DNA from: an uncultured delta proteobacterium
GTDB lineage: Bacteria > Myxococcota_A > Polyangia > Polyangiales > Polyangiaceae
Direction of reading: 5' to 3'
Length of the DNA stretch: 37,515 nucleotides
Assembly (NCBI GenBank): GCA_903906315.1
Contig: CAIVJW010000183.1
Span: 1 to 37,515 of the forward strand
Part shown: one piece after another, positions 23,955 through 32,685 of the stretch
Numbering within the stretch: the stretch's first letter is position 1
Layout of the letters: every line of letters starts with the position of its first letter
Notes under the pieces: model-generated
Databases searched by the model: none
The model's input: the letters and a program-made list of their open reading frames with translations, nothing else
What the model was told of the DNA's origin: nothing
Made by a program: the position numbers and the translations under genes

Positions 23955-26204
23955 CTACTTCTCGCCGTCGCCTGCGCGACGCGCGACGCCGACGCGCAGG
24001 AAGCGCCGGAAGCGGTAGGAGTCGAGCGGCGGGCGCGGGGGCGCCTCGGGGGCCTCGGCCGTGGCCGTCAGGTCGGCGACGAGCGCGCGCAGGCCGGGGC
24101 CGTCGGCGATCGGCGTCGTGATCCCGAGCTGCGAGGCGAGCGCGACGGGCGCGAGCGCCGCGCACAGCGCGGGCAGCGGGGTCGCGGTGTCGAGCGCCTG
24201 GAGGTCGATCCGCTCGAGGGTCGCTCGCGCGACGTCGTCGGGCAGCCCTTCGAGGAACGCCGCGACGAGGAGGATCTGCCGCGACAGCCGGCGCGCCTCC
24301 GGGTCGCGCAAGCGCGCCCCCTGGTGCCGATCGAGGTAGTCGTAGACGTTGTGGACCACGGTCGGCGCGAGCACGCGGTAGCTCGCGAGCGATCCGAAGG
24401 CGCCGACGACCGGGGGGACGGGCGGGTCGATCAGGGCGGCGGAAACCAGCGCGGCGCGCACGATCTCCGATCGACTGCGGAGCAGGCCGACGACGGCCGG
24501 GCGCACGGACGCCGCCGACTTGCCGGGCGGCACGAGGCGCGCGAGGAACGACCCGGCGTTGCCCTCCGAGCGCGAGCCCGGCGTGGCGGTCACGGCGACA
24601 GGCTTGGCCTTGCCGCGCAGGAGCTTCATGAGCTTCGCCTTCGGCGTGAGCTTGTCGGCGACGGTCGCGCCGGCCGCAGGCGCGAGCCCCGCGGGCGCCG
24701 CGGGCAGCTCCGCATCGAGGTCGAGCACCAGCCACATCGCGCTCGGGTCGAGCGCGAGGGCGTTCGTCGACGATCGCGCGTCGAGCCCGCTCCGCAGCAG
24801 CTTCGAGGCGACGGGCGTGAGGTCGAGGTCGTCCTCGGCGAGCAGCGCACCGTCGGGGCGCGGCTTCAGCCCGAACGCGGAGAATGGGCCAATGCTCACG
24901 AGCGCCGCGTCCTCTGGGAGGACGAACGCGGCATTGGTGACGATCGCTTCGAGGGCGCCGGTGGCGCGCGCGACCGGGCGCAGCTCGATCCTCCTGCCGC
25001 CGAGGATCCCCAGCGCGGGGTCGCCGTCGTCGCTGTGGCCCGGCATGTCGGCGTCGACGACCGGGGGCTCGAGCCGCAGGTCGGTCGGCGCCAGGGAGAG
25101 CTCGACGGTCCACGTCGCGCGCGCGGGCGAGGACGTCGAGGCGACCTCGAGCACGAGGAGCTCTTTCGCCCCGCAGCGCCCCGAGACGACGATCCTCGGG
25201 AGCGTGACGACGGCCGACTCGCCCGCCTTCACCTCGGGCACGACGATCTCCTTCCACCCGACGGCCATGCAGCTCGGCACCGATTTCGGGACGATCGACT
25301 CGCTGAGCAGGCCGTCGGCCCCCGCCGGCCGCACCTCGACGGCGAGCTCGATCACCTCGCCCGGGTCGACTCGGCCGTTGTTGTGCCCGGCCATGCCCGA
25401 GTCGGACCCTCCGACGGCGCCCACCGCGACCACGCCGGTCGCCGCCGACAGCTTGAGCCCGCGCAGCACGCCGGGCGCACCCGGCTTCGCGCCTATCGAC
25501 AGCATGCGCCGAGCGACCTCCGCGACCGCGCGGCCCTGCGACTCCCACGGGTCGGCGGTGGGGGGCATGATGACCCGAGCGAACGGCGCGCCGAACACGG
25601 CGAACGCCGTCTGGTAGATCGCCTCGGTCGACGTCGCCCACGCGAGGATCGCGCTCGGCCAGCGGATCGCGTCGGAGGCGTCGGCGCACACGGCGGCGTC
25701 GAGGCCTTCGGAGGCGAGCCACAGGAGGGCGGTCGGCACGTCGACCACGGGGAGCTTCGCGGCCTCGAGCTGGCGCGCCACGGCCGACGCGAGCTGCGAG
25801 ACCTCGACGTGCGGATTCGCGTCGGCGAAGGACCGCGCGACGAGCGGCAGCACGGGGGCGAGGGCCGCGCGAACGGACGCCCGGCGCTCGCGCGAGGTCG
25901 GGTCGTCGACGCACTGGTTCCTCAGCTTCACGAGCGCGCGGAGGAGCTCATCGTGCGTCACCTGGAGGGCCTCGGCGCCGTGAGGTGCCTCGGGGAAGGC
26001 CCCCCAGTCCGGCGCTTCGACGGCCTTCGCGCGCGGCTTGGGGCGCGGCGAGCTGACGTACGGCGGCGGCTCCGGCTCCGGCAGCTCGCCTCCGCAGGCC
26101 GCGAAGGCGCCGAGGAGGGCGGCGGTCGACGCGAGGCGAGCGGCGGAAACGAGGCGAGAACCGCCGCCGCGGCGACGAGCGAGACAGAGCGCGCGGACCG
26201 GCAT
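23955..26204 (-). CDS. Large lipoprotein of unknown function
   Basis: A 749-residue exported protein that I cannot assign to a family. An Arg-rich n-region leads to a hydrophobic stretch and lipobox ending AFAAC, with Cys 37 as the acylation site. A Pro-rich linker (PEPEPPPYVSSPRPKP) follows. The N-terminal third (about 60-260) looks alpha-helical. The middle contains GMAGHNNGRVDPGEVIELAVEV, a Gly/Asn/Asp-rich, CARDB-like beta-sandwich opening that may bind calcium, then another Asp-rich turn (DADMPGHSDDGD). The last 200 residues appear helical again, with HEAT-like helices. Start choice: ATG 26204 has GGAGG at the right distance, whereas a GTG at 26252 would make an over-long signal region. 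It lies 243 nt downstream of the saccharopine-dehydrogenase-like gene on the same strand and probably has its own promoter. Confidence 0.75.
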   Translation of the reverse strand: MPVRALCLARRRGGGSRLVSAARLASTAALLGAFAACGGELPEPEPPPYVSSPRPKPRAKAVEAPDWGAFPEAPHGAEALQVTHDELLRALVKLRNQCVDDPTSRERRASVRAALAPVLPLVARSFADANPHVEVSQLASAVARQLEAAKLPVVDVPTALLWLASEGLDAAVCADASDAIRWPSAILAWATSTEAIYQTAFAVFGAPFARVIMPPTADPWESQGRAVAEVARRMLSIGAKPGAPGVLRGLKLSAATGVVAVGAVGGSDSGMAGHNNGRVDPGEVIELAVEVRPAGADGLLSESIVPKSVPSCMAVGWKEIVVPEVKAGESAVVTLPRIVVSGRCGAKELLVLEVASTSSPARATWTVELSLAPTDLRLEPPVVDADMPGHSDDGDPALGILGGRRIELRPVARATGALEAIVTNAAFVLPEDAALVSIGPFSAFGLKPRPDGALLAEDDLDLTPVASKLLRSGLDARSSTNALALDPSAMWLVLDLDAELPAAPAGLAPAAGATVADKLTPKAKLMKLLRGKAKPVAVTATPGSRSEGNAGSFLARLVPPGKSAASVRPAVVGLLRSRSEIVRAALVSAALIDPPVPPVVGAFGSLASYRVLAPTVVHNVYDYLDRHQGARLRDPEARRLSRQILLVAAFLEGLPDDVARATLERIDLQALDTATPLPALCAALAPVALASQLGITTPIADGPGLRALVADLTATAEAPEAPPRPPLDSYRFRRFLRVGVARRAGDGEK

Positions 26205-26447
26205 GGTCGGACCTCCAGGGGCGCGCGTCGAAGCGACGCATCGCGTTTTCACGGTGTACCCCTAGTGCGCTCGTTCTAGAAACACAACGCTTGGCAAATG
26301 TTCCTCGATTCGCCGTCGAGGCCCGCGAGCCCGCGGCGCCGGCCGCCGATCGCCTCGCCGCCACGACGACGGTCGGGCTCGAGTGGACCACCCGAGACGA
26401 TCGGCGCGTGGTCGGGTGCGATCCCGCCTCGTCCGCGCCGCGCGCCG

Positions 26448-27677
26448 TCAGTCGTCCGCTTCGACCCGGAACGTCATCCCCGCCGCGCGCAGGCGGTCCA
26501 CGAGCGCCGCGCCCTGGCACGACGCCGTCGTGAGCACGCCGCCGGAGGCCGGGAGGTCGTCCTCGGCGAGCGACAGCGCGGACTCGCCCACCATCACGGC
26601 CGTCTCGCCATAGCCCGGGTCGAGGTCGCCCGAGACCGTGGCCCGCACGCGCTCGCCGTCGGTCGCGACCGCGCGGATCTCGATCGCAAACGACCCGCGC
26701 TCGCGCGCCTCGCGCGACGGGCCCTCGCCGGGCGCAGGCAGCGCGCGCGCGAGGAGGCCGCGGCCCGGGCCGAACGCGGCGACGGCGAGCGCGGCGCCGA
26801 GGCCGGCGGTCATCGCGCAGGCGCGCGCGAGGCCGACCGGCCCCGGGCCCACGTCGACGGCCTCGTCGTAGCGGAAGTCGCGCCCGTAGGCGTAGCCGAG
26901 CAGCGCGTTCGATCGGCGCACGATGCGCGTGTTGATCGCGGCCATCACGAAGGGCGCCGTGAACCGGCCCGTGTCCGCGTCGCGCCGCGGGCCGCGCGAG
27001 TCGCCGCCGTCCGGGCCGCGCGGCTCGCCGGGGCAGAGCGCGTACGGGTCGCCGAGGACGCGCCGCACCGCGGGGTCGCCGGCCTCCTCCGCCAGCGCGA
27101 GCACGCTCGCGGCCGTGCCGCCGCTCACGCCGCCCTTCATGCGGCGCACGCGATAGTGGGCCTCGGCGAGCTGCTTGCCGCGCGCGGCGAGGTGCTGGTG
27201 GACGACGAACACGCCGAGATCGCTCGGGATCGAGTCGAAGCCGCAGCACGGCACGAGGCGCGCGCCGGTCTGCGCGGCGCGCGCGTGGTGGGCGTCGATG
27301 AGGGCGCGGACGAAGTGGGTCTCACCCGTCGAGTCGCAGTAGTGAGTGCCCTGCTCCGCGCACGCGCGCGCGAGCTCGCGACCGTACCTCGCGAACGGGC
27401 CCACGGTGCTGCACACGACGCGAGCGCGCGCGGCGACCGCGCCGATCGAGGCCGCCTCGAGGGCGTCGGCGAGGACGAGGGGGAGGTCGCGCGCGGCCGG
27501 GTCGAGGGCGGCGAGATCGTCGCGGACGCGCTCGAGCTTGTGGCGGCTCCGGCCCGCGAGCGCGAGGCGCAGCGCGGGGCGCCGCCGGACCACGTGCTCG
27601 GCCACGAGGCGGCCGGTGAAACCGGTGGCGCCGAAGAGGACGAGGTCGAAGTCGCGCTCGGGTCGCCCGTTCTTCAT
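26448..27677 (-). CDS. Saccharopine dehydrogenase-like NADP oxidoreductase (trans-acting enoyl reductase type)
   Basis: A 409-residue enzyme. The N-terminal Rossmann fold has GATGFTG (16-22) and AGRS after strand 2, as in SCCPDH and mycobacterial trans-acting enoyl reductase proteins that reduce polyketide-type lipid chains. VCSTVGPFARYG, THYCDSTGE, CCGFDSIPSDLGV and MKGGVSGGTAAS are hallmark motifs of that group and are in the usual order. The C-terminal region ends GVLTTASCQGAALVDRLRAAGM, also typical. The likely role is NADPH-dependent reduction of a lipid or polyketide intermediate; no polyketide synthase is nearby. The ATG at 27677 has GAGG and a TAGGAC hexamer just upstream. An earlier in-frame start to 27713 lacks support. 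Divergent from the TPR operon. Confidence 0.88.
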   Translation of the reverse strand: MKNGRPERDFDLVLFGATGFTGRLVAEHVVRRRPALRLALAGRSRHKLERVRDDLAALDPAARDLPLVLADALEAASIGAVAARARVVCSTVGPFARYGRELARACAEQGTHYCDSTGETHFVRALIDAHHARAAQTGARLVPCCGFDSIPSDLGVFVVHQHLAARGKQLAEAHYRVRRMKGGVSGGTAASVLALAEEAGDPAVRRVLGDPYALCPGEPRGPDGGDSRGPRRDADTGRFTAPFVMAAINTRIVRRSNALLGYAYGRDFRYDEAVDVGPGPVGLARACAMTAGLGAALAVAAFGPGRGLLARALPAPGEGPSREARERGSFAIEIRAVATDGERVRATVSGDLDPGYGETAVMVGESALSLAEDDLPASGGVLTTASCQGAALVDRLRAAGMTFRVEADD

Positions 27678-27742
27678 GCGCCTCGTCCTAGCGCATCGGA
27701 CGCCCGCGGCCATCGGCGGCGGCGCCGGCGCGCAACGGTTGA

Positions 27743-27748
27743 TAGACT
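27743..27748 (+). promoter_or_regulatory. -10-like TAGACT, leaderless start of TPR operon
   Basis: TAGACT ends 7 nt before the GTG at 27756, with no Shine-Dalgarno in between, predicting transcription to begin at about the start codon. Confidence 0.45.
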
Positions 27749-27755
27749 CCCGCCC

Positions 27756-28760
27756 GTGCTGACCGCCTGGATCGTGGGGCTCGTGGTGATCGGGGCGACG
27801 CCTCCCGCGGCCGGAGGCGGGCTCGCGGCCGCGGCGGCCTCGTCCGGACGGCCTCGCGAGTGCGCGGCGGGCGTCGGCGCGGCGGCCGGGCGCGGGCCGA
27901 CCGTGTGGCAGGCCGCGCGCCTACCCGGCCTCGAGCGATACTGCGACCTCCTCGCCAAGGCGCAGGCCGAGCTCGCCGCCTCGCCCACCTCGGCGCGCGC
28001 CGCTGCGGAGAGCGCCGCAGCCCTGCTTCCCGGGCGCGCGGCGCCGGCCGCCATGATCGCGCGCGCCGCGCTCGCGACGGGCGATCTCGACGAGGCGGCG
28101 CGCGGCTTCGAGGCCGCGCGCGCGATCGACCCTCGATCCATCGAGGACCCGCCGACGATGCACGACCTGGCGCAGACGCTCCGGCGCACCGGCAAGGGGC
28201 CGGAGGCGATCGCCGTCTATCGCACGCTGGTGCCGCGCATCGACCTCCTCGCCTCGGCGGAGCGGCGCGTGGTCGTGCTGCTCGAGGCCGCCCACGCGGC
28301 GATGGCCATCGACGACGACTTCGCGGGCCGCGAGGGTGCGCGCCGCGGCCACCTCGAGGAGGCCGTCGCGTACCTGCGCGAGGCGCGGCTGCGCCCGCCG
28401 ACGATCTGGACGGGCGACGTGCTGTTCGGGCTCGCGATCGCGCTCGATCGCGCCGGGGACCGCGCCGCCTCGGACGCGGTCCTCGCCGAGGCGCACCGGA
28501 CCGGGCGGGCGCCCCGCGCGGACGCGCCGCGCTACCTGGCCCGCGCCGACGACGCGATCGCCCTCACCGCGATCGCGGCCGAGGGCGACGACCGCGCGGG
28601 CGCCGCGCGTTCCTGGGAGGCGTGGCTCGCGACGCCGGCCGGGCGCGGGCCGTGGGCCGCCGCCGCGCAGGCGCGCCTCGAGGCGCTGAAGAAGCCCCTC
28701 GCCGCCGCCCGCCCCGCCGCCTCGACGAAGGCGCGCGCCGCCGGGAGCAAGCCGCGGTGA
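27756..28760 (+). CDS. Exported TPR-repeat protein, first of a coupled pair
   Basis: A 334-residue protein. The GTG start gives MLTAWIVGLVVIGATPPAAGG, a short signal peptide without a lipobox. Helical hairpins with TPR spacing run from about 60 to 280 (ALLPGRAAPAAMIARAALATGDLDEAARGFEAARAIDP is the clearest unit, followed by RTGKGPEAIAVYRTLVP and GDVLFGLAIALDRAGDRAASDAVLAEA). The tail is basic and Ala/Lys/Pro-rich (AASTKARAAGSKPR). TPR arrays usually scaffold protein complexes, and the location should be periplasmic. Its TGA overlaps the GTG of the next TPR gene (GTGA), implying translational coupling and a stoichiometric complex. Specific partners are unknown. Confidence 0.75.
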   Translation: MLTAWIVGLVVIGATPPAAGGGLAAAAASSGRPRECAAGVGAAAGRGPTVWQAARLPGLERYCDLLAKAQAELAASPTSARAAAESAAALLPGRAAPAAMIARAALATGDLDEAARGFEAARAIDPRSIEDPPTMHDLAQTLRRTGKGPEAIAVYRTLVPRIDLLASAERRVVVLLEAAHAAMAIDDDFAGREGARRGHLEEAVAYLREARLRPPTIWTGDVLFGLAIALDRAGDRAASDAVLAEAHRTGRAPRADAPRYLARADDAIALTAIAAEGDDRAGAARSWEAWLATPAGRGPWAAAAQARLEALKKPLAAARPAASTKARAAGSKPR

Positions 28761-29749
28761 GCCGCGCCGGCGCGATCGTCCTCGCCGGCGCGATCGGCCT
28801 CGGCCTCGCGGCGCCCGCGCACGCCGATCCGAGCGTGTGGGCGCGCGCGCGCGATCCGCGCGTCGAACAGCGGCGCGAGGTCCTCCGCCAGGTCGACGCG
28901 CTGCTCGGCCGCTACCGCCGCGCCGCGCGCCTGCACGCCGACGCCGCCGGGCTCGCGACGGCCTACCTCGACGAGGCCCGCGGGCTGCTCTCCCGCGCCG
29001 ACGCCGCGACCTCGCCCGATCCGGCCCTGCGCCTGCGCGCCGCCGAGGTCCTCCAGAGCCTGCGGGATCTGCCCGCGGCCACGCGGATCTACGAGTCCGT
29101 CGCCAACGCGGACGCGCCCGCGCCGCTGCGCGCGCAGGCGTGGGCCGAGCTCGCCATCTGCTACGTGAAGGCGGGCCGCCACCACGACGAGGTCCGCGCG
29201 TACGGCGAGGCGCTCGCGCTCGAGCCCGGCAGCCTGTCGCGCGCGCGCCTGCTCGCCAATCGAGCCGAGGCGTACATGGCCGTCGGTGATCTCGAGTCCT
29301 CGGTCGCCGGCTATCGCGCGTCGCTCGCCGCGCTCGGGACGGCGCCCTTCGACATGCTGCGATCGGGCGTGACGACGCTCTGGGGGCTCGCCGTCGCGCT
29401 CGACCGGTCGGGCGACCTCGACCAGGCGCTGCGGCAGATCGACCTCGCCCGCACCTACGATTTCGCCGATCGCGCGCTCACCGACCCCGCGTGGTTCTTC
29501 GTGCCACCCTACGACGAGGCCTGGTATTCGGCCCTCGGACAGTGGGCCACCGCGCGCCACGCCGAGCTCGCCGCGGTCCGCGTCGAGGCCTACGCCCGCG
29601 CCGTGGCGCGCTGGCGAGACTACCTGTCTCAGGCGCCGCCGGACGACCGCTGGGCGCCCCTCGCGCGGCATCGCCTCGCGCAGTGCGATCGCGAGCGCGC
29701 CGCGTACGTCGAGGGGCTGCGCCTCGGGAGGCGATCGCGCTCGCCGTAG
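28757..29749 (+). CDS. Exported TPR-repeat protein, second of a coupled pair
   Basis: A 330-residue protein beginning with a clear Sec signal peptide (SRAGAIVLAGAIGLGLAAPAHA, cleavage before DPS). TPR-like helical repeats cover about 70-250, for example RAQAWAELAICYVKAGRHHDEVRAYGEALALEPG and RARLLANRAEAYMAVGDLESSVAGYRASL. A C-terminal helical region contains YAVARWRDYLSQAPPDDRWAPLARHRLAQCDRERA-type sequence. The GTG start overlaps the preceding gene's stop by 4 bp. The annotated end at TAG 29747 is abrupt: another frame remains open with coding-like codons past this stop to 29910, where its TGA overlaps the next gene's TTG. A missing base near 29730 would therefore lengthen the protein by about 55 residues and couple it to the PH-domain gene. 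That extension is not asserted here. Confidence 0.75.
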   Translation: MSRAGAIVLAGAIGLGLAAPAHADPSVWARARDPRVEQRREVLRQVDALLGRYRRAARLHADAAGLATAYLDEARGLLSRADAATSPDPALRLRAAEVLQSLRDLPAATRIYESVANADAPAPLRAQAWAELAICYVKAGRHHDEVRAYGEALALEPGSLSRARLLANRAEAYMAVGDLESSVAGYRASLAALGTAPFDMLRSGVTTLWGLAVALDRSGDLDQALRQIDLARTYDFADRALTDPAWFFVPPYDEAWYSALGQWATARHAELAAVRVEAYARAVARWRDYLSQAPPDDRWAPLARHRLAQCDRERAAYVEGLRLGRRSRSP

Positions 29750-29906
29750 CCGGCCGAGGCGATCGCTTCGACGCCTGCGCGACCGACTTTCCGCTCTTCG
29801 CCGATCCGATCGCCCGCGCGCTCCTCGCCCCGGCGATTCGGCCGGCGCCCCTTGTCGGCCCCGCCGGAGCGCCGCACCCTTTGCAGCAGGCCGCGGAGGG
29901 CCCGTC

Positions 29907-31031
29907 TTGAGCCGACGCGACTCGCTCTTCGGTGACCTCGTCCTCTGGTCCGGCCGCCCGAAGGTCCTGACGACGCCCGCGATCTACCGCGTCTCCGCCC
30001 TCGTCGCCGCCATCGCCTCGGCGACCTCCACCGCCTCGGCGGTCGTCGTCTCGACCGCGGTCGGCGCGTCGCCCGGCCAGCTCCTCGCGTTCGCCGCGTG
30101 GATGGCCACGCTCGCGGTCGCGCTCGGCATGCTGCCGCGCTGGTGGCAGGGCGCGCTCGAGTACGTGCTGACCGACCGCAACGTGGTCGTCCGGCGCGGT
30201 CGCGTGCGGCGCACCATCGACCGGCGGGCGATCAGCTTCGCGCGCATCCACTGGGACCCGAGGCACCCGGGCGTCGGCGACCTCGAGCTCGTACGCGCGG
30301 TGCCGACCGGCGCCCTGCGCAGGAGCCTCAGCGTCGTGCTCACCGGCCTCGTCGCGCCGGACCGCGTGTGGGCGATCATCCGGGGCGTGACGCCGTCGGG
30401 CCCCGCGGGCGACGGGCAGCGCCTGCTCGCGCAGCGCCTCGACGACGGCGAGCGCGTGCTGTGGTCCGCCCACCCCGCCCCGCGGCGCTGGCTCCCGACC
30501 GGCGCGCGGCCGCTCGGGTCGATCGCCCTCGGCCTCGGCCTCGGCGCGATCGCGCTGACGACGGCGCTGCACGCGAACCACGGCCTGCGCCTCGTCCTGC
30601 GCGCGGGGCTCGCGGCCGGGTCGCTGCCCTTCGTCGCGCTCGTCGTGTCGGTGGCGCTCACCGTGCTCCTGCTCGCGGTCGCCGGCGTCGCGATGGTCTA
30701 CGCGGCCCTCGTGCGGCCCGCGCGCCTCGACGCGCGCACGCGCTACTGGGTCACCGACCGCCGCGTGCTCATCCAGCGCGGCGACGAGGAGCTGCACCTC
30801 GACCGCGCGCGCGTCGCCGACGTCATCGAGGCGCCGCTCGGCCACGGGCGGTCGGACGTGTACCTCGTGCTCGACGGGCCCGCCGCGCGCGCCTTCGCGC
30901 CGAGCGGCGCCTTCGGCGAGCCGGGCGCGAGCGGGCTGCAACCGGTGCTCCACCGCGTCGCGGACGCGAGCGAGGTCGCGCGCCTGCTGCGAGGCGAGGG
31001 CGCGGCGCCGCCCGAGCGCGCCGCGGCCTGA
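29907..31031 (+). CDS. Membrane protein with two bacterial PH-like (bPH_2) units
   Basis: A 374-residue protein made of two similar halves. Each begins with an LW-S-x-x-P motif (LWSGRP 13-18; LWSAHP 185-190), then two hydrophobic helices (about 29-52 and 57-76; about 203-223 and 240-268). Each then has a beta-rich unit starting with TDRNVVVRRG (89-98) or TDRRVLIQRG (283-292). This is the layout of the bPH_2/DUF304 (YdbS/YdbT-like) family, in which the PH-like domain follows a helical pair. Function is poorly known; some relatives affect membrane stress. The start is TTG 29907, with GGAGGG at 29895-29900. It follows the TPR pair closely on the same strand and ends 8 bp from the convergent NCS1 permease stop. 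Confidence 0.8.
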   Translation: MSRRDSLFGDLVLWSGRPKVLTTPAIYRVSALVAAIASATSTASAVVVSTAVGASPGQLLAFAAWMATLAVALGMLPRWWQGALEYVLTDRNVVVRRGRVRRTIDRRAISFARIHWDPRHPGVGDLELVRAVPTGALRRSLSVVLTGLVAPDRVWAIIRGVTPSGPAGDGQRLLAQRLDDGERVLWSAHPAPRRWLPTGARPLGSIALGLGLGAIALTTALHANHGLRLVLRAGLAAGSLPFVALVVSVALTVLLLAVAGVAMVYAALVRPARLDARTRYWVTDRRVLIQRGDEELHLDRARVADVIEAPLGHGRSDVYLVLDGPAARAFAPSGAFGEPGASGLQPVLHRVADASEVARLLRGEGAAPPERAAA

Positions 31032-31039
31032 GGCGAATC

Positions 31040-32575
31040 CTACGCAGCCGGATCGGCCGTCGGCCGCGCGGCGAGCTTCGTCCCCGCGACGTAGGCGACG
31101 AACGAGATGCCGAATCCGACGAACCACGCATAGTGATAGAGCTCCATCCAGAAGCTCCCCACGTGCGCTGCCTTGATGGTGCCGAGGAAGCCCGGCAGAT
31201 TGGGCAGGATCCCGAGCACGAGGGCCCCCAGCGCGATCGGGTTCCAGCCGGCGCGGTACCAGTACGGGCCGTCCTTCCGGTAGAGGCCCACGAGGTCGAG
31301 CTCCGTCCTGCGGAGGACGAAGTAGTCGGCGATGAGCACGCCGCCGATCGACCCGAGCAGGGCCGAGTAGCCGACGAGCCAGGTGAAGATGTAGCCCGTG
31401 GGGTCGGACACGAGCCGCCAGGGCTGGATGAGAATGCCAATCACGCCGGTGAGGAATCCGCCCGTGCGGAAGGAGATCTTGCTCGGGGCGAGGTTCGCGA
31501 AGTCGTTGGCCGGGCTGACCACGTTGGCGGCGATGTTCGTGGCGAGCGTGGCGATGCACAGCGCGGCGAGCGCGACCACGAGCAAGACGGGGTTCTTGAA
31601 GCGGGTGATCAGGACGACCGGGTCCCAGATGGTCTCGCCGTAGATGACGACGGTCGCCGAGGTGACCGCGACGCCGATGAACGAGTAGAGCCCCATCGTC
31701 GTCGGCAGCCCGAGCGCCTGCCCGACGACCTGGTCGCGCTGCGAGTACGCGTAGCGGCTGAAGTCGGGGATGTTGAGGCTCAGCGTCGCCCAGAAGCCGA
31801 TCATCCCGGTCAGCGCCGGGAAGAAGAACGAGAAGAACTGCCCCTCCTTCGGCTGCCCCGCGGAGAACGCGCTCGGGGTGGCGAACATGGGCCCGAAGCC
31901 GCCGGCGGCCGAGTAGGCCCACCCGAGCAGGGCGAGCCCGAGCAGGATGAGGAGCGGCGCCTTGATGTTGAGCAGGACGCGGATCGACTCGATTCCCTTG
32001 TGGATGACCCACATGTTGATGCCCCAGAAGAAGAGGAAGCAGCCGAGCTGGGGCAGGCTGATGCCGAGGTAGGCCTTGGGCGCGGCCTCCCACGACGGGA
32101 TCCAGATGGCGAGGATCTTGAAAATGGCAAAGCCGCCAATCCAGGCCTGGATGCCGAACCAGCCGCAGGCGACCAGCGCGCGCAGCACGGCGGGCACGTT
32201 CGCGCCGCGCATCCCGAACGCGGCGCGGCAGTAGACGGGGAACGGGATGCCGAACTTCGTGCCGGCGTGGGCGTTCAGCACCATCGGCAGGAGGACTATC
32301 GTGTTGCCGAGGAAGATGGTCAGCACGGCCTGCCACCAGCTCATGCCCTCGGCGATGAGCGACGAGGCCAGCATGTAGGTCGGCACGCACGCGGACATCG
32401 AGATCCAGAGCGCGGCGATGTCCTTTTTCGCCCACTTGCGGTCGCCGCGCCGGGCCGGGGCGAGATCCTCGTTCACGTAGGGCGAAAGGAGCACGCCCTC
32501 GATCTCGTGGATCCCGTCCCTGACGGTGACGCGGGGCGCGGTGGGGCTCTCGATCGCGAGGGCGTCGGTGGTCAT
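31040..32575 (-). CDS. NCS1 family nucleobase/hydantoin:cation symporter
   Basis: A 511-residue permease with about 12 transmembrane helices in the LeuT fold. Family signatures include the N-terminal NEDLAPARRGDRKWAKKDIAALW, where the RxW/NxDL pattern precedes helix 1; GTKFGIPFPVYCRAAFGMRGANVPAVLRA after helix 2; GWFGIQAWIGG in helix 3; and LNIPDFSRYA in helix 6-8, typical of substrate and sodium or proton sites in Mhp1-type carriers. Likely substrates are uracil, allantoin, hydantoins or cytosine. The conserved Trp/Gln in FGIQAW fit but do not decide it. ATG 32575 has no strong ribosome site; TAGCCT lies 9 nt upstream. It is divergent from the alpha-hydroxy-acid oxidase homologue, with 110 bp between them, and convergent with the PH-domain gene. 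No pyrimidine or allantoin catabolic operon is adjacent. Confidence 0.93.
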   Translation of the reverse strand: MTTDALAIESPTAPRVTVRDGIHEIEGVLLSPYVNEDLAPARRGDRKWAKKDIAALWISMSACVPTYMLASSLIAEGMSWWQAVLTIFLGNTIVLLPMVLNAHAGTKFGIPFPVYCRAAFGMRGANVPAVLRALVACGWFGIQAWIGGFAIFKILAIWIPSWEAAPKAYLGISLPQLGCFLFFWGINMWVIHKGIESIRVLLNIKAPLLILLGLALLGWAYSAAGGFGPMFATPSAFSAGQPKEGQFFSFFFPALTGMIGFWATLSLNIPDFSRYAYSQRDQVVGQALGLPTTMGLYSFIGVAVTSATVVIYGETIWDPVVLITRFKNPVLLVVALAALCIATLATNIAANVVSPANDFANLAPSKISFRTGGFLTGVIGILIQPWRLVSDPTGYIFTWLVGYSALLGSIGGVLIADYFVLRRTELDLVGLYRKDGPYWYRAGWNPIALGALVLGILPNLPGFLGTIKAAHVGSFWMELYHYAWFVGFGISFVAYVAGTKLAARPTADPAA

Positions 32576-32673
32576 GATCGGCCGAGGCTAGCCGAACCGA
32601 CGAGCGCCGGCCTAGCGACCACGGCCGCCCCGCCGTGGGCGCCGCGAGTTTGCTCGCGCGTCCGTCCGCGTGA

Positions 32674-32679
32674 AACGAT
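32674..32679 (+). promoter_or_regulatory. -10-like AACGAT before the oxidase gene
   Basis: AACGAT ends exactly 6 nt before the GTG at 32686 with no Shine-Dalgarno, matching the leaderless arrangement seen at other starts. Confidence 0.35.
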
Positions 32680-32685
32680 GGGCGC

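Noticed and set aside
23955-26252. GTG 26252 as start of the large lipoprotein
   Set aside because: It has a -10-like hexamer 6 nt upstream but would put the lipobox after more than 50 residues. ATG 26204 has a GGAGG ribosome site and a normal signal peptide.
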